From the NCBI RefSeq assembly GCF_010509575.1, contig NZ_CP048437.1, forward strand, positions 1,922,001-1,986,000: 64,000 nucleotides of DNA, read 5' to 3'. The stretch is from Faecalibacterium duncaniae (GTDB taxonomy: Bacteria; Bacillota; Clostridia; Oscillospirales; Ruminococcaceae). Position 1 is the first letter of the stretch. Each line of letters opens with the position of its first letter. Of the stretch, positions 18,247 through 26,657 are shown piece after piece. The position numbers and the translations under genes are program-made. The notes under the pieces are model-generated. The model searched no databases. It was not told the origin of the DNA and saw only the letters and a list, made by a program, of their open reading frames with translations.

Positions 18247-19338
18247 TTACATCATAAACTGATAATAGACGAAGCCCCACAGCGCAATGCCTGCGCAGAC
18301 GATGGCGGTGATGGGCGGGACCCAGCGGACGAGGGTCTCGGCAATGCCGTCGCGGCTCTCTTCCGCATCGTCCTCCTCATCGTACTGCTCCACCTCGGGT
18401 TCCGGCTGGCGGGCCGGGGCGGCACGGCGGGCAGCAGCAGGCATCACACGGGTGCCCTCGTCATCCACAGCCGCTGCACCGCTGCCGGGGAACGCCGCGC
18501 GGGTGGCGGCATCCAGCACCCGGGTAGGCTCTGCTTCCGGAACAGGGGTGTGTTCCACCGGCGGTGCAAAGCTGGTCGGAGCGCCGACAGGCTCTGCCGG
18601 GCGGGCCGTCGGGATGACCCGGGTGGGTTCTGCCTGCACCGGCGCGCTGGCCACGATGCGGGTCGGCTCTTCCTGCGGGGCGGCGCTCACCACGCGGGTG
18701 GCCTCCGCCGCCGGGGCCTGCTCTGCAGGGGCGGCCTTCTGGCCGGGCTGCAGCAGGGTGTTCAGGGCGTTCTGCAGCAGGATGCGGTCACAGCCGCACT
18801 CGGTGCAGTAGACCGTGTCCTCTTCCTTCGGGTGGAAGGAACCGCAGGCACAGTACCAGCCGTTCTCGAACACCTGCGGCATATACTTGAGGCCGGTGCG
18901 GTTCATCCGGCTTTCCAGTGCCTTTTCCAGCTCCGGACTCAGGCGGCGCGGGGCCGGCAGGCGGACGCGCTTGATGGCATCCAGATGCACGACCTTTTTG
19001 CCGCTGTATACATTCTTCAGGACCACATCCACGCTGGTGATGGCCTTCTGGGTCACGAACACGGCATCGTCCATGCCAAAGCTCTCACCGGGCTTGACCT
19101 CGATCTCGCGGTATTCAAAGGCATCCTCACACAGGATGATACCGTCCACACCCTTACACTTGAAGTGGATCTCCAGTGCAGTCAGGGTAACCTTGGAGAT
19201 GTTCTTGAAGGTCAGGCAGACTGCGTTCTCGCCGCTGAGTTCGCCCTTGAGCAGTTCCACACAGACGAACTGCACCGGGCTGCCCGGGGTATAATAGTTG
19301 GCCCGGGTGCGTGCGACCGGGTTAAAATTTTCCTCCAC
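18247..19338 (-). CDS. Zinc-ribbon membrane protein with five E-x-T-R repeats, function unknown
   Basis: 363 residues, GTG start with GGGAG 8 bases upstream. Residues 1-130 form a beta-rich domain (LTFKNISKVTLTALEIHFKC resembles an extracytoplasmic-type beta sandwich), then a CxC...CxxC zinc ribbon (C163, C165, C178, C181). Residues 205-310 are Ala/Pro-rich with five short repeats of the form E-x-T-R-V/I (near 212, 224, 237, 270 and 294). An acidic patch (316-330) and a single transmembrane helix (about 339-358) end the protein. The threonine repeats look like substrates for a Ser/Thr kinase read by FHA domains, but this is inference. Lies 18 bases after ftsH. Confidence 0.7.
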   Translation of the reverse strand: MEENFNPVARTRANYYTPGSPVQFVCVELLKGELSGENAVCLTFKNISKVTLTALEIHFKCKGVDGIILCEDAFEYREIEVKPGESFGMDDAVFVTQKAITSVDVVLKNVYSGKKVVHLDAIKRVRLPAPRRLSPELEKALESRMNRTGLKYMPQVFENGWYCACGSFHPKEEDTVYCTECGCDRILLQNALNTLLQPGQKAAPAEQAPAAEATRVVSAAPQEEPTRIVASAPVQAEPTRVIPTARPAEPVGAPTSFAPPVEHTPVPEAEPTRVLDAATRAAFPGSGAAAVDDEGTRVMPAAARRAAPARQPEPEVEQYDEEDDAEESRDGIAETLVRWVPPITAIVCAGIALWGFVYYQFMM

Positions 19339-19356
19339 GACACTCGCTCCCTTCGA

Positions 19357-21486
19357 TCATTCGTTTTCCTGCGGGGCATCCTGCACCGGGTCGGGCATTT
19401 CCTCACCCAGCACGGCCTGCTCCGCCTGTTCAGCGGGCTCTGCGCTCTCGGCAGGTTCTGCGGTCTCCACAGGGGCCGCCGGTGCGGCGGGTTCCTGTGC
19501 AGGCTCGTCACCGTCACGCGGGGGCAGCTTGCCGCCGGCCATCACGGTGTTGAACTCCTTCTCGTTGAGCTTTTCGCGTTCCATCAGAGCCTGTGCCAGC
19601 GCATGGAGCTGGTCGATGTGCTCCGTCAGGGTGCGGCGGCAGGTCTCGTAAGCCTCATCGATGATATCCCGCATCTCGCCGTCGATCTCGGCAGCGGTGC
19701 TCTCGCTGTAGCCCTTGCCCTGGGTGAAATCACGACCCAGGAAGGTCTCCTCCTGCGAGGTGCCGTAAACCACAGGGCCCAGGCGCTCGGAGAAACCGTA
19801 CTTGGTGATCATCTGGCGGGCAATGTTGGTTGCCTGCTGCAGGTCGTTGGAGGCACCGGTGGAGATATCCTCCAGGATCAGCTGCTCGGCCACACGGCCG
19901 CCCAGGCTGGAAACGATATCCTCGAACATCTCACCCTTGGTCACATAGCTGCGATCTTTTTCAGGCAGATACATGGTGTAGCCGCCAGCCTGGCCGCGGG
20001 GAATGATGGTGATCTCGTGCACGCGGGGGTGGTGCTTGCAATAGAAGCCTGCCACGGCGTGGCCCGCCTCATGGTAGGCGGTCAGCTTCTTTTCCTCGGC
20101 AGTCACAACGCGGCTCTTCTTCTCAGGGCCTGCCATGACCTTCATGGAAGCTTCCTCGATGTCCTCCATGGTGATAGCCTTGCGGCTGCGGCGGGCAGCC
20201 AGCAGAGCGGCCTCATTGACCAGGTTCTCCAGGTCAGCACCCGCAAAACCTGCGGTGCGCTGTGCGATGACTCTGAGGGAGACATCGGGAGCCAGAGGCT
20301 TATTCTTGGTGTGGACCTTGAGGATCTCCTCGCGGCCCTTGACATCGGGCAGGCCCACATAGACCTGACGGTCAAAGCGGCCCGGACGGAGCAGTGCCTT
20401 ATCCAGAATGTCGGCACGGTTGGTGGCTGCCATCACGATGACACCATCGTTGGCCTCAAAGCCGTCCATCTCGACCAGCAGCTGGTTCAGGGTCTGCTCC
20501 CGCTCGTCGTGGCCGCCGCCCAGACCTGCGCCGCGCTGACGGCCCACGGCATCGATCTCATCGATGAAGATGATGCAGGGCATGGTCTTTTTGGCCTTAT
20601 CAAACAGGTCACGCACACGGGACGCGCCGACACCGACGTACATTTCCACGAAGTCGGAGCCGGAAATGGAGTAGAAGGGCACCCCCGCCTCACCGGCACA
20701 GGCACGGGCCAGCAGGGTCTTACCGGTACCCGGAGGGCCCACCAGCAAAACGCCGTGGGGGATGCGGGCACCCAGCGTGTTGAACTTGTCGGGGCTCTTG
20801 AGGAACTCCACGACCTCCTTCAGCTCTTCCTTTTCCTCGTCCTCACCGGCAACGTCGGCAAAGGTCGCGGTCTTTTTGTTCTCGTGCTCGTCCTTCACCT
20901 TGGCCTTGCCCACGTTCATAATACCGCCGCCGCCAGCGCCGCCGCGCATCATGGAGAAGAGCAGGAAGCCGGTGCAGCCCAGCATTCCCAGGTAGAACAG
21001 GATCTCCATCCAGGGGATGGACTCCTTCAGAGTGGTGTAATCGTACTCCATGGGCGCGGTGGGGTTGGCTGCGTCATAGGAATCGATATACTGCTGGACG
21101 TTCTCGATGAACACATAGGCGTAGGGCAGCTTGTAGCGCACCGTCACCGTGCCGTCATCGTTTCTGGTCGCCCCCACGGAAGAGGTGGAGGAGGAGAACA
21201 TATTGCTCAGCAGACCGCCGGAGGCCTGTGTGGCAGCGGTGGCACCTGTGGTTTCGGGCAGCTCCTGCTTGCCCTCCTTCAGCGTCAGGGTGATGATGCT
21301 GGTGTTGCGGTCCAGCGTGAAGGCTGTAACCTGATTGTTCTCAAAGTAGTGCACCACAGTCGAGTAGCTCATGGTGGAGCCGCCGGTACTGCTGTCGCTG
21401 GTGCCCAGCACCGACCAGATCATCAGAACACCGGCCAGTGCCAGCGCCAGGATCAGGGGATTAAAGCGAGGTCGTTTCGGTTGCAA
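19357..21486 (-). CDS. ftsH: ATP-dependent zinc metalloprotease FtsH
   Basis: Membrane-bound AAA+ protease for quality control of membrane and regulatory proteins. The 709 residues show an N-terminal transmembrane helix (11-28), a periplasmic-side domain, a second helix (158-179), Walker A GPPGTGKT (250-257), Walker B FIDEIDA, the second region of homology GRFDRQV, and the zinc protease motif HEAGH (472-476). The C-terminal tail is long and Glu/Pro/Ala-rich. The start is TTG with GGAG about 10 bases upstream; the alternative ATG sites are inside the first transmembrane helix. It follows hpt in the standard tilS-hpt-ftsH order. Confidence 0.97.
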   Translation of the reverse strand: MQPKRPRFNPLILALALAGVLMIWSVLGTSDSSTGGSTMSYSTVVHYFENNQVTAFTLDRNTSIITLTLKEGKQELPETTGATAATQASGGLLSNMFSSSTSSVGATRNDDGTVTVRYKLPYAYVFIENVQQYIDSYDAANPTAPMEYDYTTLKESIPWMEILFYLGMLGCTGFLLFSMMRGGAGGGGIMNVGKAKVKDEHENKKTATFADVAGEDEEKEELKEVVEFLKSPDKFNTLGARIPHGVLLVGPPGTGKTLLARACAGEAGVPFYSISGSDFVEMYVGVGASRVRDLFDKAKKTMPCIIFIDEIDAVGRQRGAGLGGGHDEREQTLNQLLVEMDGFEANDGVIVMAATNRADILDKALLRPGRFDRQVYVGLPDVKGREEILKVHTKNKPLAPDVSLRVIAQRTAGFAGADLENLVNEAALLAARRSRKAITMEDIEEASMKVMAGPEKKSRVVTAEEKKLTAYHEAGHAVAGFYCKHHPRVHEITIIPRGQAGGYTMYLPEKDRSYVTKGEMFEDIVSSLGGRVAEQLILEDISTGASNDLQQATNIARQMITKYGFSERLGPVVYGTSQEETFLGRDFTQGKGYSESTAAEIDGEMRDIIDEAYETCRRTLTEHIDQLHALAQALMEREKLNEKEFNTVMAGGKLPPRDGDEPAQEPAAPAAPVETAEPAESAEPAEQAEQAVLGEEMPDPVQDAPQENE

Positions 21487-21518
21487 AAGGGATCAACTCC
21501 AGTTCTAATTCGTTTTTG

Positions 21519-22064
21519 TTATGCGTAGATTTCCGGTTTCAGCACACCCACATAGGGCAGGTTGCGGTATTTCTCATCGTAGTCCAGACCATAGCCCACC
21601 ACAAACTCGTCCGGCACCTGGAAGCCCTCGTAATCGGGCTGGATGTCGGCCTTGCGGCGGCTGGGCTTGTCCAGAATGGTGCAGATCTTCACGGAATTCG
21701 GGTTGCGCATCTTGAGCATGGGCACCAGCTTGGAAAGGGTGACACCGGTATCCAGAATGTCCTCCACGATCAGCACGTCCTTGCCGGAAAGGTCGCCGTC
21801 CAGATCCTTGATGATCTTGACCAGACCGCTGGTGGTGGTATTGCTGCCGCCGTAGCTGGACACGACCATAAAATCAATGTTGCAGGGGATGGTCACAGCC
21901 CGCATCAGGTCGGCCATGAAAACCACCGAACCCTTGAGGATGGAGACGAGGACAAGGTTTCTGCCCTCGTAATCTCTGCTGATCTGTGCACCCAGTTCGG
22001 CAACCTTGGCTTTCAGTGCTTCCTCACTGACCAGGATGTTCTTGATATCGTCATTCATGCTCAT
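21519..22064 (-). CDS. hpt: Hypoxanthine phosphoribosyltransferase
   Basis: Purine salvage enzyme converting hypoxanthine and guanine to IMP and GMP with PRPP. The 181-residue product has the PRPP-binding loop VLIVEDILDTGVTL, VLVSILKGSVVFMADL, and the C-terminal DEFVVGYGLDYDEKYRNLPYVG motif. The frame extends far upstream, but the ATG at 22064 has GGAGGA and the family start; it overlaps the tilS stop by 14 bases, so translation is probably coupled. Confidence 0.96.
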   Translation of the reverse strand: MSMNDDIKNILVSEEALKAKVAELGAQISRDYEGRNLVLVSILKGSVVFMADLMRAVTIPCNIDFMVVSSYGGSNTTTSGLVKIIKDLDGDLSGKDVLIVEDILDTGVTLSKLVPMLKMRNPNSVKICTILDKPSRRKADIQPDYEGFQVPDEFVVGYGLDYDEKYRNLPYVGVLKPEIYA

Positions 22065-23514
22065 GGGTTGTTCCTCCATTTTCCAATTCCAACTGCAAGA
22101 TCTGTGCAGTCTCCTCGTCCGGGGCCAGCCCCTCGGCAAAGCCCTCCCCACAGACCCACAGGATCTCACTGCCCGCCGCCAGCAGCGGCAGGCCCTCTCG
22201 TATTCCGGCAGGAATGCCTGCCTCATTCATCCATTTGCGCAGGGGCTTGCTCAGCCCCCGCCCCGCAGGCCGGAACCGATCTCCCGGTTGACGGGTGCGC
22301 AGCGTAAGGGCAGAATATAACAAGGTTATTCTAGCATAATCCGCCCGATTTTTTAAGTCTTTTTTATGAACACCCTGTGTTTTTTCTCGAAAACCGCTTA
22401 CAAAAAGCCGTGTTTTCAGGGTTTGGCCCCCAGGCAGAGCAAATTCCGCCCCATCGGCAGGGGCAAACGACAGCGAAAACGCAGGGACCGCAGCCGCTTC
22501 CGGCCGGCTCTTTTCCTGCCAGAGCATCCCGCTGCCTGCGCAGAAGCGGACCGTATCGGTCAATTGCACCGCCCCGCTCCCCTGCTCCACCAGCTCTGCC
22601 AGCAGGCGGATGTATTTTTCCTCGGCATCCCGCACCGGAGCAACAAGGCTATGGAGCGCCGCTTCCAGAATGAGCGGGTCAGCGCCCTGCAGCGGCTTCA
22701 GCCGCCATGCCTCCCTGGCTTTCGGGGCCTTACAGGCAGTCTGGGCTGCATCCAGACGCGCGATGGAAAGCAGCTGTTCTGCCCGCCGGGAAAAGTATGC
22801 GTCCGCGCGGGCCGCCTTTTCACAGAAGCGGGCCAGATTTTCCTCTGCCGCATCGTTGACGCTGCGCAAGGCCGGAACGGCCCCATGGCGCAGACGGTTG
22901 CGGGCGTAGGCATCGGACTCGTTCGTCTCGTCCGTCACCCAGCCCTGCCCAAAGGCGGCGCAGAGCGCTTCGGTCTCGGCCCGGGTCAGTCCCAACAGCG
23001 GGCGGCAGTAGCCGGGCCGCCTGGGCCGGATGCCCCCTGCCCCGTGCAGCCCGGTGCCCCGGGCCAGCCGGAACAACAGGGTCTCGGCCTGGTCAGTAGC
23101 AGTATGGGCCGTTGCAATGCAGTCTATCCCGCCTGCCAGCAGTTGGGCAAAGCAGGCATAGCGGAGTCTGCGGGCCCAGTCCTCCCCGGCATGGGGCGGC
23201 ACAGTCATTCCCACATCTGCCGGGCGGAAGACTGTCAGCGGCACCCCCAGCCGGGCACACTCGGCCCGGACAAAGGCTTCGTCCCGGTCCGCAGCCTCAC
23301 CCCGCAGGCCGTGGTTGACGTGGCAGGCCGTAAGGGGATACCCAAAAGCTTCCCGCAGTTCCAGCAGCACCCGCAGCAGCGCCATGCTGTCGGCCCCGCC
23401 CGAAACGGCGGCGCACAGGTGCAGAGCCCGGCCCGGCTCCGCAGGCGCAAACAGCTGCTCCTGCCGGGCAAAGCGTTCTACTTTTGCGATCAATTTTGAT
23501 GTTTCGTCGTTCAT
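22051..23514 (-). CDS. tilS: tRNA(Ile)-lysidine synthetase
   Basis: Converts cytidine 34 of the CAU-anticodon tRNA-Ile to lysidine, essential for AUA decoding. The 487-residue product has the N-type ATP pyrophosphatase loop SGGADSMALL near residue 38, the conserved HVNHGLRG and HTATDQAETLLFRLARGTG segments, and C-terminal TilS domains ending in the LRKWMNEAGIP motif. The start overlaps the dnaB stop (ATGA), indicating coupling. The second half is Ala/Arg-rich and variable, normal for the family. Confidence 0.95.
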   Translation of the reverse strand: MNDETSKLIAKVERFARQEQLFAPAEPGRALHLCAAVSGGADSMALLRVLLELREAFGYPLTACHVNHGLRGEAADRDEAFVRAECARLGVPLTVFRPADVGMTVPPHAGEDWARRLRYACFAQLLAGGIDCIATAHTATDQAETLLFRLARGTGLHGAGGIRPRRPGYCRPLLGLTRAETEALCAAFGQGWVTDETNESDAYARNRLRHGAVPALRSVNDAAEENLARFCEKAARADAYFSRRAEQLLSIARLDAAQTACKAPKAREAWRLKPLQGADPLILEAALHSLVAPVRDAEEKYIRLLAELVEQGSGAVQLTDTVRFCAGSGMLWQEKSRPEAAAVPAFSLSFAPADGAEFALPGGQTLKTRLFVSGFREKTQGVHKKDLKNRADYARITLLYSALTLRTRQPGDRFRPAGRGLSKPLRKWMNEAGIPAGIREGLPLLAAGSEILWVCGEGFAEGLAPDEETAQILQLELENGGTTHEHE

Positions 23515-24917
23515 CAGCGTTTGAAGTCCACATCCATAAAGCGGGTGTGTGCGCCATCCCAGCCCAGCGGCACCGTGCTGGTCTCGCCGTGGCGGTTCTT
23601 TGCCACGATGCACTCCGCGGTATCGGCATCCACCTCTGCCCCATCGGGGTTCTGGCTGGCGTAGTAGGAATCACGGTAAAGGAAAAGGACGCAGTCGGCA
23701 TCCTGCTCGATAGAACCGGAGTCACGCAGGTCCGACAGCTGGGGCCGGTGAGAAGAGTTGTTGCCCTGCTTCTCCACCGCACGGGACAGCTGAGAAAGCG
23801 CGATGATGGGCACATTCATTTCCTTAGCCATGATCTTCAGGTTTCGGGTGATGGAGCTGATCTCCTGCACACGGTTCTCGCTGCGCTGGCCGGTGGTCAT
23901 CAGCTGCAGGTAGTCGATGACGATCAGGCCCACATTGGGGCGGGTGGGATCCTGATTGACCCGGCGGATCTTCGCTTTCATCTCGGTGATGGTGATGCCT
24001 GAGGTGTCGTCCATATAGATGGGGGCATCGTGGAGCTTTTCCGTTGCCAGTGCCAGATACTCCCAGTCCTCACTGCGAAGGGCACCGGTGCGGAAAGCCT
24101 GACTGTCGATGCCAGCTTCCGCCGAAAGGATGCGGTTGGTCAGCTGCTCTTTGGTCATTTCCAGGCTGAAAATGGCCACCGGCACCTTTTGCTGCATGGC
24201 AACTCGGGTGGCAATGTTCAGCGCAAAGCTGGTCTTGCCCATACCGGGGCGGGCGGCCAGAATGATGAGGTCGCCGCGGCCAAGGCCGGTCAGGACGGTA
24301 TCCAGCAGACGGAAGCCGGTGGGGATGCCCTTGTACTTGTCGGCATCCGGGCCGCTGATCTTCTGCAGGTTGGTCAGCGTCTCCACCATGCTGGAGGAAA
24401 GCGGGGTCAACGCGCTGGAATCCCGCCCGGAGCGGATCTCGTAGATGCGCTGCTCGGCGTTTTCCAGCAGCAGGTCAGCGTCCGGCTCATCGCCCGCGTC
24501 CTGCAGAATGTCCTTGGCAACGCCCATCAGCTGGCGCACCAGATACTTTTCCTGCACGATCTGGGCATAGGCCTTCACATTGGAGATACTGGGCACTGTC
24601 TCGGCCAGACCGGTCAGATAGACTTTTGCCTCGTCCGCACTGGGGAACACGCCATCGGAGATGACGGCATCCAGCAGGGTGACAAAGTCGATGGTCTGGT
24701 CCGCCGTAAACAGGCGCAGCATCTCGGAGTAGATCTGGGCATTCTGCCGGGTGTAGAACATCTCCGGCCGGATGATTTCCACCAGATCGGTCAGGGTCTC
24801 AGGCTTGAGCAGCACCGCGCCCAGCACGCTCTGCTCGGCCTGCATATTGTAGGGCAGATTGATGCCCACACTCTCCAGATTCAGTTCATTGGAATAATGT
24901 CGTTGTTCGTTGGGCAT
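23514..24917 (-). CDS. dnaB: Replicative DNA helicase
   Basis: Hexameric fork helicase. The 467 residues contain the N-terminal DnaB domain (LPYNMQAEQSVLGAVL), the linker helix and the RecA-like core with Walker A ARPGMGKTSFAL, Walker B VGLIVIDYLQLM, and the C-terminal LSDLRDSGSIEQDADCVLF motif. GGAGGGGG precedes the ATG. It follows rplI by 83 bases; a terminator hairpin lies between them, so dnaB may depend partly on readthrough. Confidence 0.97.
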   Translation of the reverse strand: MPNEQRHYSNELNLESVGINLPYNMQAEQSVLGAVLLKPETLTDLVEIIRPEMFYTRQNAQIYSEMLRLFTADQTIDFVTLLDAVISDGVFPSADEAKVYLTGLAETVPSISNVKAYAQIVQEKYLVRQLMGVAKDILQDAGDEPDADLLLENAEQRIYEIRSGRDSSALTPLSSSMVETLTNLQKISGPDADKYKGIPTGFRLLDTVLTGLGRGDLIILAARPGMGKTSFALNIATRVAMQQKVPVAIFSLEMTKEQLTNRILSAEAGIDSQAFRTGALRSEDWEYLALATEKLHDAPIYMDDTSGITITEMKAKIRRVNQDPTRPNVGLIVIDYLQLMTTGQRSENRVQEISSITRNLKIMAKEMNVPIIALSQLSRAVEKQGNNSSHRPQLSDLRDSGSIEQDADCVLFLYRDSYYASQNPDGAEVDADTAECIVAKNRHGETSTVPLGWDGAHTRFMDVDFKR

Positions 24918-24956
24918 GGTTCATCCCCCTCCATACTGAGCCAGCTTCCCAAAACG

Positions 24957-24986
24957 CCAAAAACGCCCCCTGAAGGCAGGGGGCGC
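24957..24986 (-). terminator. Terminator hairpin between rplI and dnaB
   Basis: On the minus strand CGCCCCCT and AGGGGGCG enclose a 6-base loop, followed by TTTTTGG. It would attenuate transcription from rplI into dnaB. Confidence 0.75.
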
Positions 24987-25000
24987 AGATGGCGTTTCAA

Positions 25001-25456
25001 TCAGGCCTGTTCTACTTCCACCATGATCTTGAAGGAAGCCACGACACCGACATACAGGCGCACCTTTGCGTTGAACACACCGGCATCCTTGATGTCCTTG
25101 GTCTCCAGCTCGATCTTCTTTTTATCAATGGGAGAACCGGCCAGCTGGGCCAGAGCCTCGGCAACTTCCTTGCCGGTGACCTTGCCGTGCAGGCGGCCGG
25201 ATGCGCCGCCCTTGGCCTTGATGGTCACGGTCTTGCCCTCGATCTTTGCAGCCACAGCCTGTGCGGCGGCCACAGTTTCAGCCTCGTGGAAATCCGCAGC
25301 GGCCTCCTTGCCGCGTGCGATATTCACCGCAGAAGCATCGGCCACAGCGGCCAGCTTGCGCGGGAACAGAAAGTTGCGGGCGTAGCCGTCGGAGACCTCA
25401 TGGATCTCATCCTTCTTGCCAATGCCCTTTACGTCCTGCTTCAGAATCACTTTCAT
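25001..25456 (-). CDS. rplI: 50S ribosomal protein L9
   Basis: Ribosomal large-subunit protein binding 23S rRNA near the L1 side. The 151-residue protein begins [17 protein letters not shown] and has the bL9 signature [14 protein letters not shown], a central helix, and a C-terminal domain with [13 protein letters not shown]. Start by GTGAGGG. The order rplI-dnaB is conserved in Firmicutes. It has its own promoter. Confidence 0.97.
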   Translation of the reverse strand: MKVILKQDVKGIGKKDEIHEVSDGYARNFLFPRKLAAVADASAVNIARGKEAAADFHEAETVAAAQAVAAKIEGKTVTIKAKGGASGRLHGKVTGKEVAEALAQLAGSPIDKKKIELETKDIKDAGVFNAKVRLYVGVVASFKIMVEVEQA

Positions 25457-25504
25457 GGTGTTATCCCTCACTTCTCACCGGGGAACCGGTGGATTTCTAT
25501 GGTT

Positions 25505-25533
25505 AGTATACAGCATTCAGACCGTTGCGTCAA
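25505..25533 (-). promoter_or_regulatory. Promoter of rplI-dnaB cluster
   Basis: Reading the minus strand: -35 TTGACG (complement 25528-25533), 17-base spacer, -10 TATACT (complement 25505-25510). Confidence 0.75.
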
Positions 25534-25553
25534 CGCCTTCGATGACAGTGGGG

Positions 25554-26657
25554 TTACCCCAGCTCCCGTGCCGCCGCATCCAATGCTGCTTCGATCACCT
25601 TATCCATATCATAATACTTGTACTCGCCCAACCGGCCGCCAAAAATGACCTTTGTCTCAGCATCGGCCAGCGCTTTGTATTTTGCGTAAAGCGCGCCATT
25701 CTTTTCATCGTTGACAGGGTAATAGGGCTCGTCACCCTGATGCCACTCGGTGCTGTACTCCCGGCTGATCACCGTTTTGGGCTGGGTGCCGAACGCAAAA
25801 TGCTTGTGCTCGATGATCCGGGTATAGGGCGTTTCCGCATCGGTATAGTTCACCACCGCGTTGCCCTGATAGTTGTCGGTATCCAGCACCTCAGTCTCAA
25901 AGCGGACGCTGCGGTACTGCAGCGCGCCCAGACGGTAGCCGAAGTAGGCATCCACCGGGCCGGTATAAACGACCTTATCGGCCAGTGCGTTCAGGTTCTC
26001 CCGGTCGGCCAGATAATCCACATTCAGCCGCACCTCGATGCCCTCCAGCATCTTTTCCACCATGGCGGTATAGCCGCCATCGGGGATGCCCTGATACAGC
26101 GCGTTGAAATAGTTGTTGTCGTAGGTAAAGCGGACCGGCAGGCGTTTGATGATGAAAGCCGGCAGTTCGGTGCAGGGGCGGCCCCACTGCTTGCCGGTGT
26201 AGCCTTTGATGAGCTTTTCGTAGATGTCCGTGCCCACCAGACTGATGGCCTGCTCCTCAAGATTTTTCGGGTCGGTGATGCCCGCTTCCCGCTTCTGCTC
26301 CTCGATCTTTGCCTTGGCCTCGGCGGGGGTCACCACACCCCACATCTTATTGAAGGTGTTCATATTGAAGGGCAGATTGTAGATCTCGCCGTGATAGTTG
26401 GCAACGGGACTGTTGGTGTAGCGGTTGAACTCTGCGAACCGGTTCACATACTGCCACACTGCCTTGCTGCTGGTGTGGAAGATGTGGGCCCCATAGCGGT
26501 GGACCTGTATGCCCTCCACTTTCTCGGTGTAGATATTTCCGGCAACGTGGCCGCGCTTATCAATCACAAGGCATGTTTTGCCCGCCTTTTTTGCTTCCTG
26601 GGCGAACACCGCACCGTAAAGGCCTGCGCCTACGATGAGATAATCGTAATGGTTCAT
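25554..26657 (-). CDS. glf: UDP-galactopyranose mutase
   Basis: Flavoenzyme interconverting UDP-galactopyranose and UDP-galactofuranose, giving the donor for galactofuranose in cell-surface glycans. The 367 residues start with the FAD-binding GAGLYGAVFA loop and carry the family motifs RYGAHIFHTSSKAVW, FNMNTFNKMWGV and, near the C-terminus, GRLGEYKYYDMDKVI. The start overlaps the stop of the gdpP-like gene (ATGA) and has AAGGAG. No glycosyltransferase lies nearby; the gene sits in a housekeeping cluster instead of a polysaccharide locus. Confidence 0.96.
   Translation of the reverse strand: MNHYDYLIVGAGLYGAVFAQEAKKAGKTCLVIDKRGHVAGNIYTEKVEGIQVHRYGAHIFHTSSKAVWQYVNRFAEFNRYTNSPVANYHGEIYNLPFNMNTFNKMWGVVTPAEAKAKIEEQKREAGITDPKNLEEQAISLVGTDIYEKLIKGYTGKQWGRPCTELPAFIIKRLPVRFTYDNNYFNALYQGIPDGGYTAMVEKMLEGIEVRLNVDYLADRENLNALADKVVYTGPVDAYFGYRLGALQYRSVRFETEVLDTDNYQGNAVVNYTDAETPYTRIIEHKHFAFGTQPKTVISREYSTEWHQGDEPYYPVNDEKNGALYAKYKALADAETKVIFGGRLGEYKYYDMDKVIEAALDAAARELG

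Noticed and set aside
17372..19338. Toxin-antitoxin pair made of the HEPN-like and repeat genes
   Set aside because: Neither protein has the size or partner architecture of a HEPN-MNT module, both are membrane anchored, and they sit in a conserved housekeeping cluster.
18550..21528. 992-codon open frame antisense to ftsH and the repeat protein
   Set aside because: Same codon-bias shadow; the FtsH reading has all catalytic motifs.
24957..24986. Riboswitch or S6-type leader between rplI and dnaB
   Set aside because: Only a simple hairpin with a T-run is visible; a terminator explains it.
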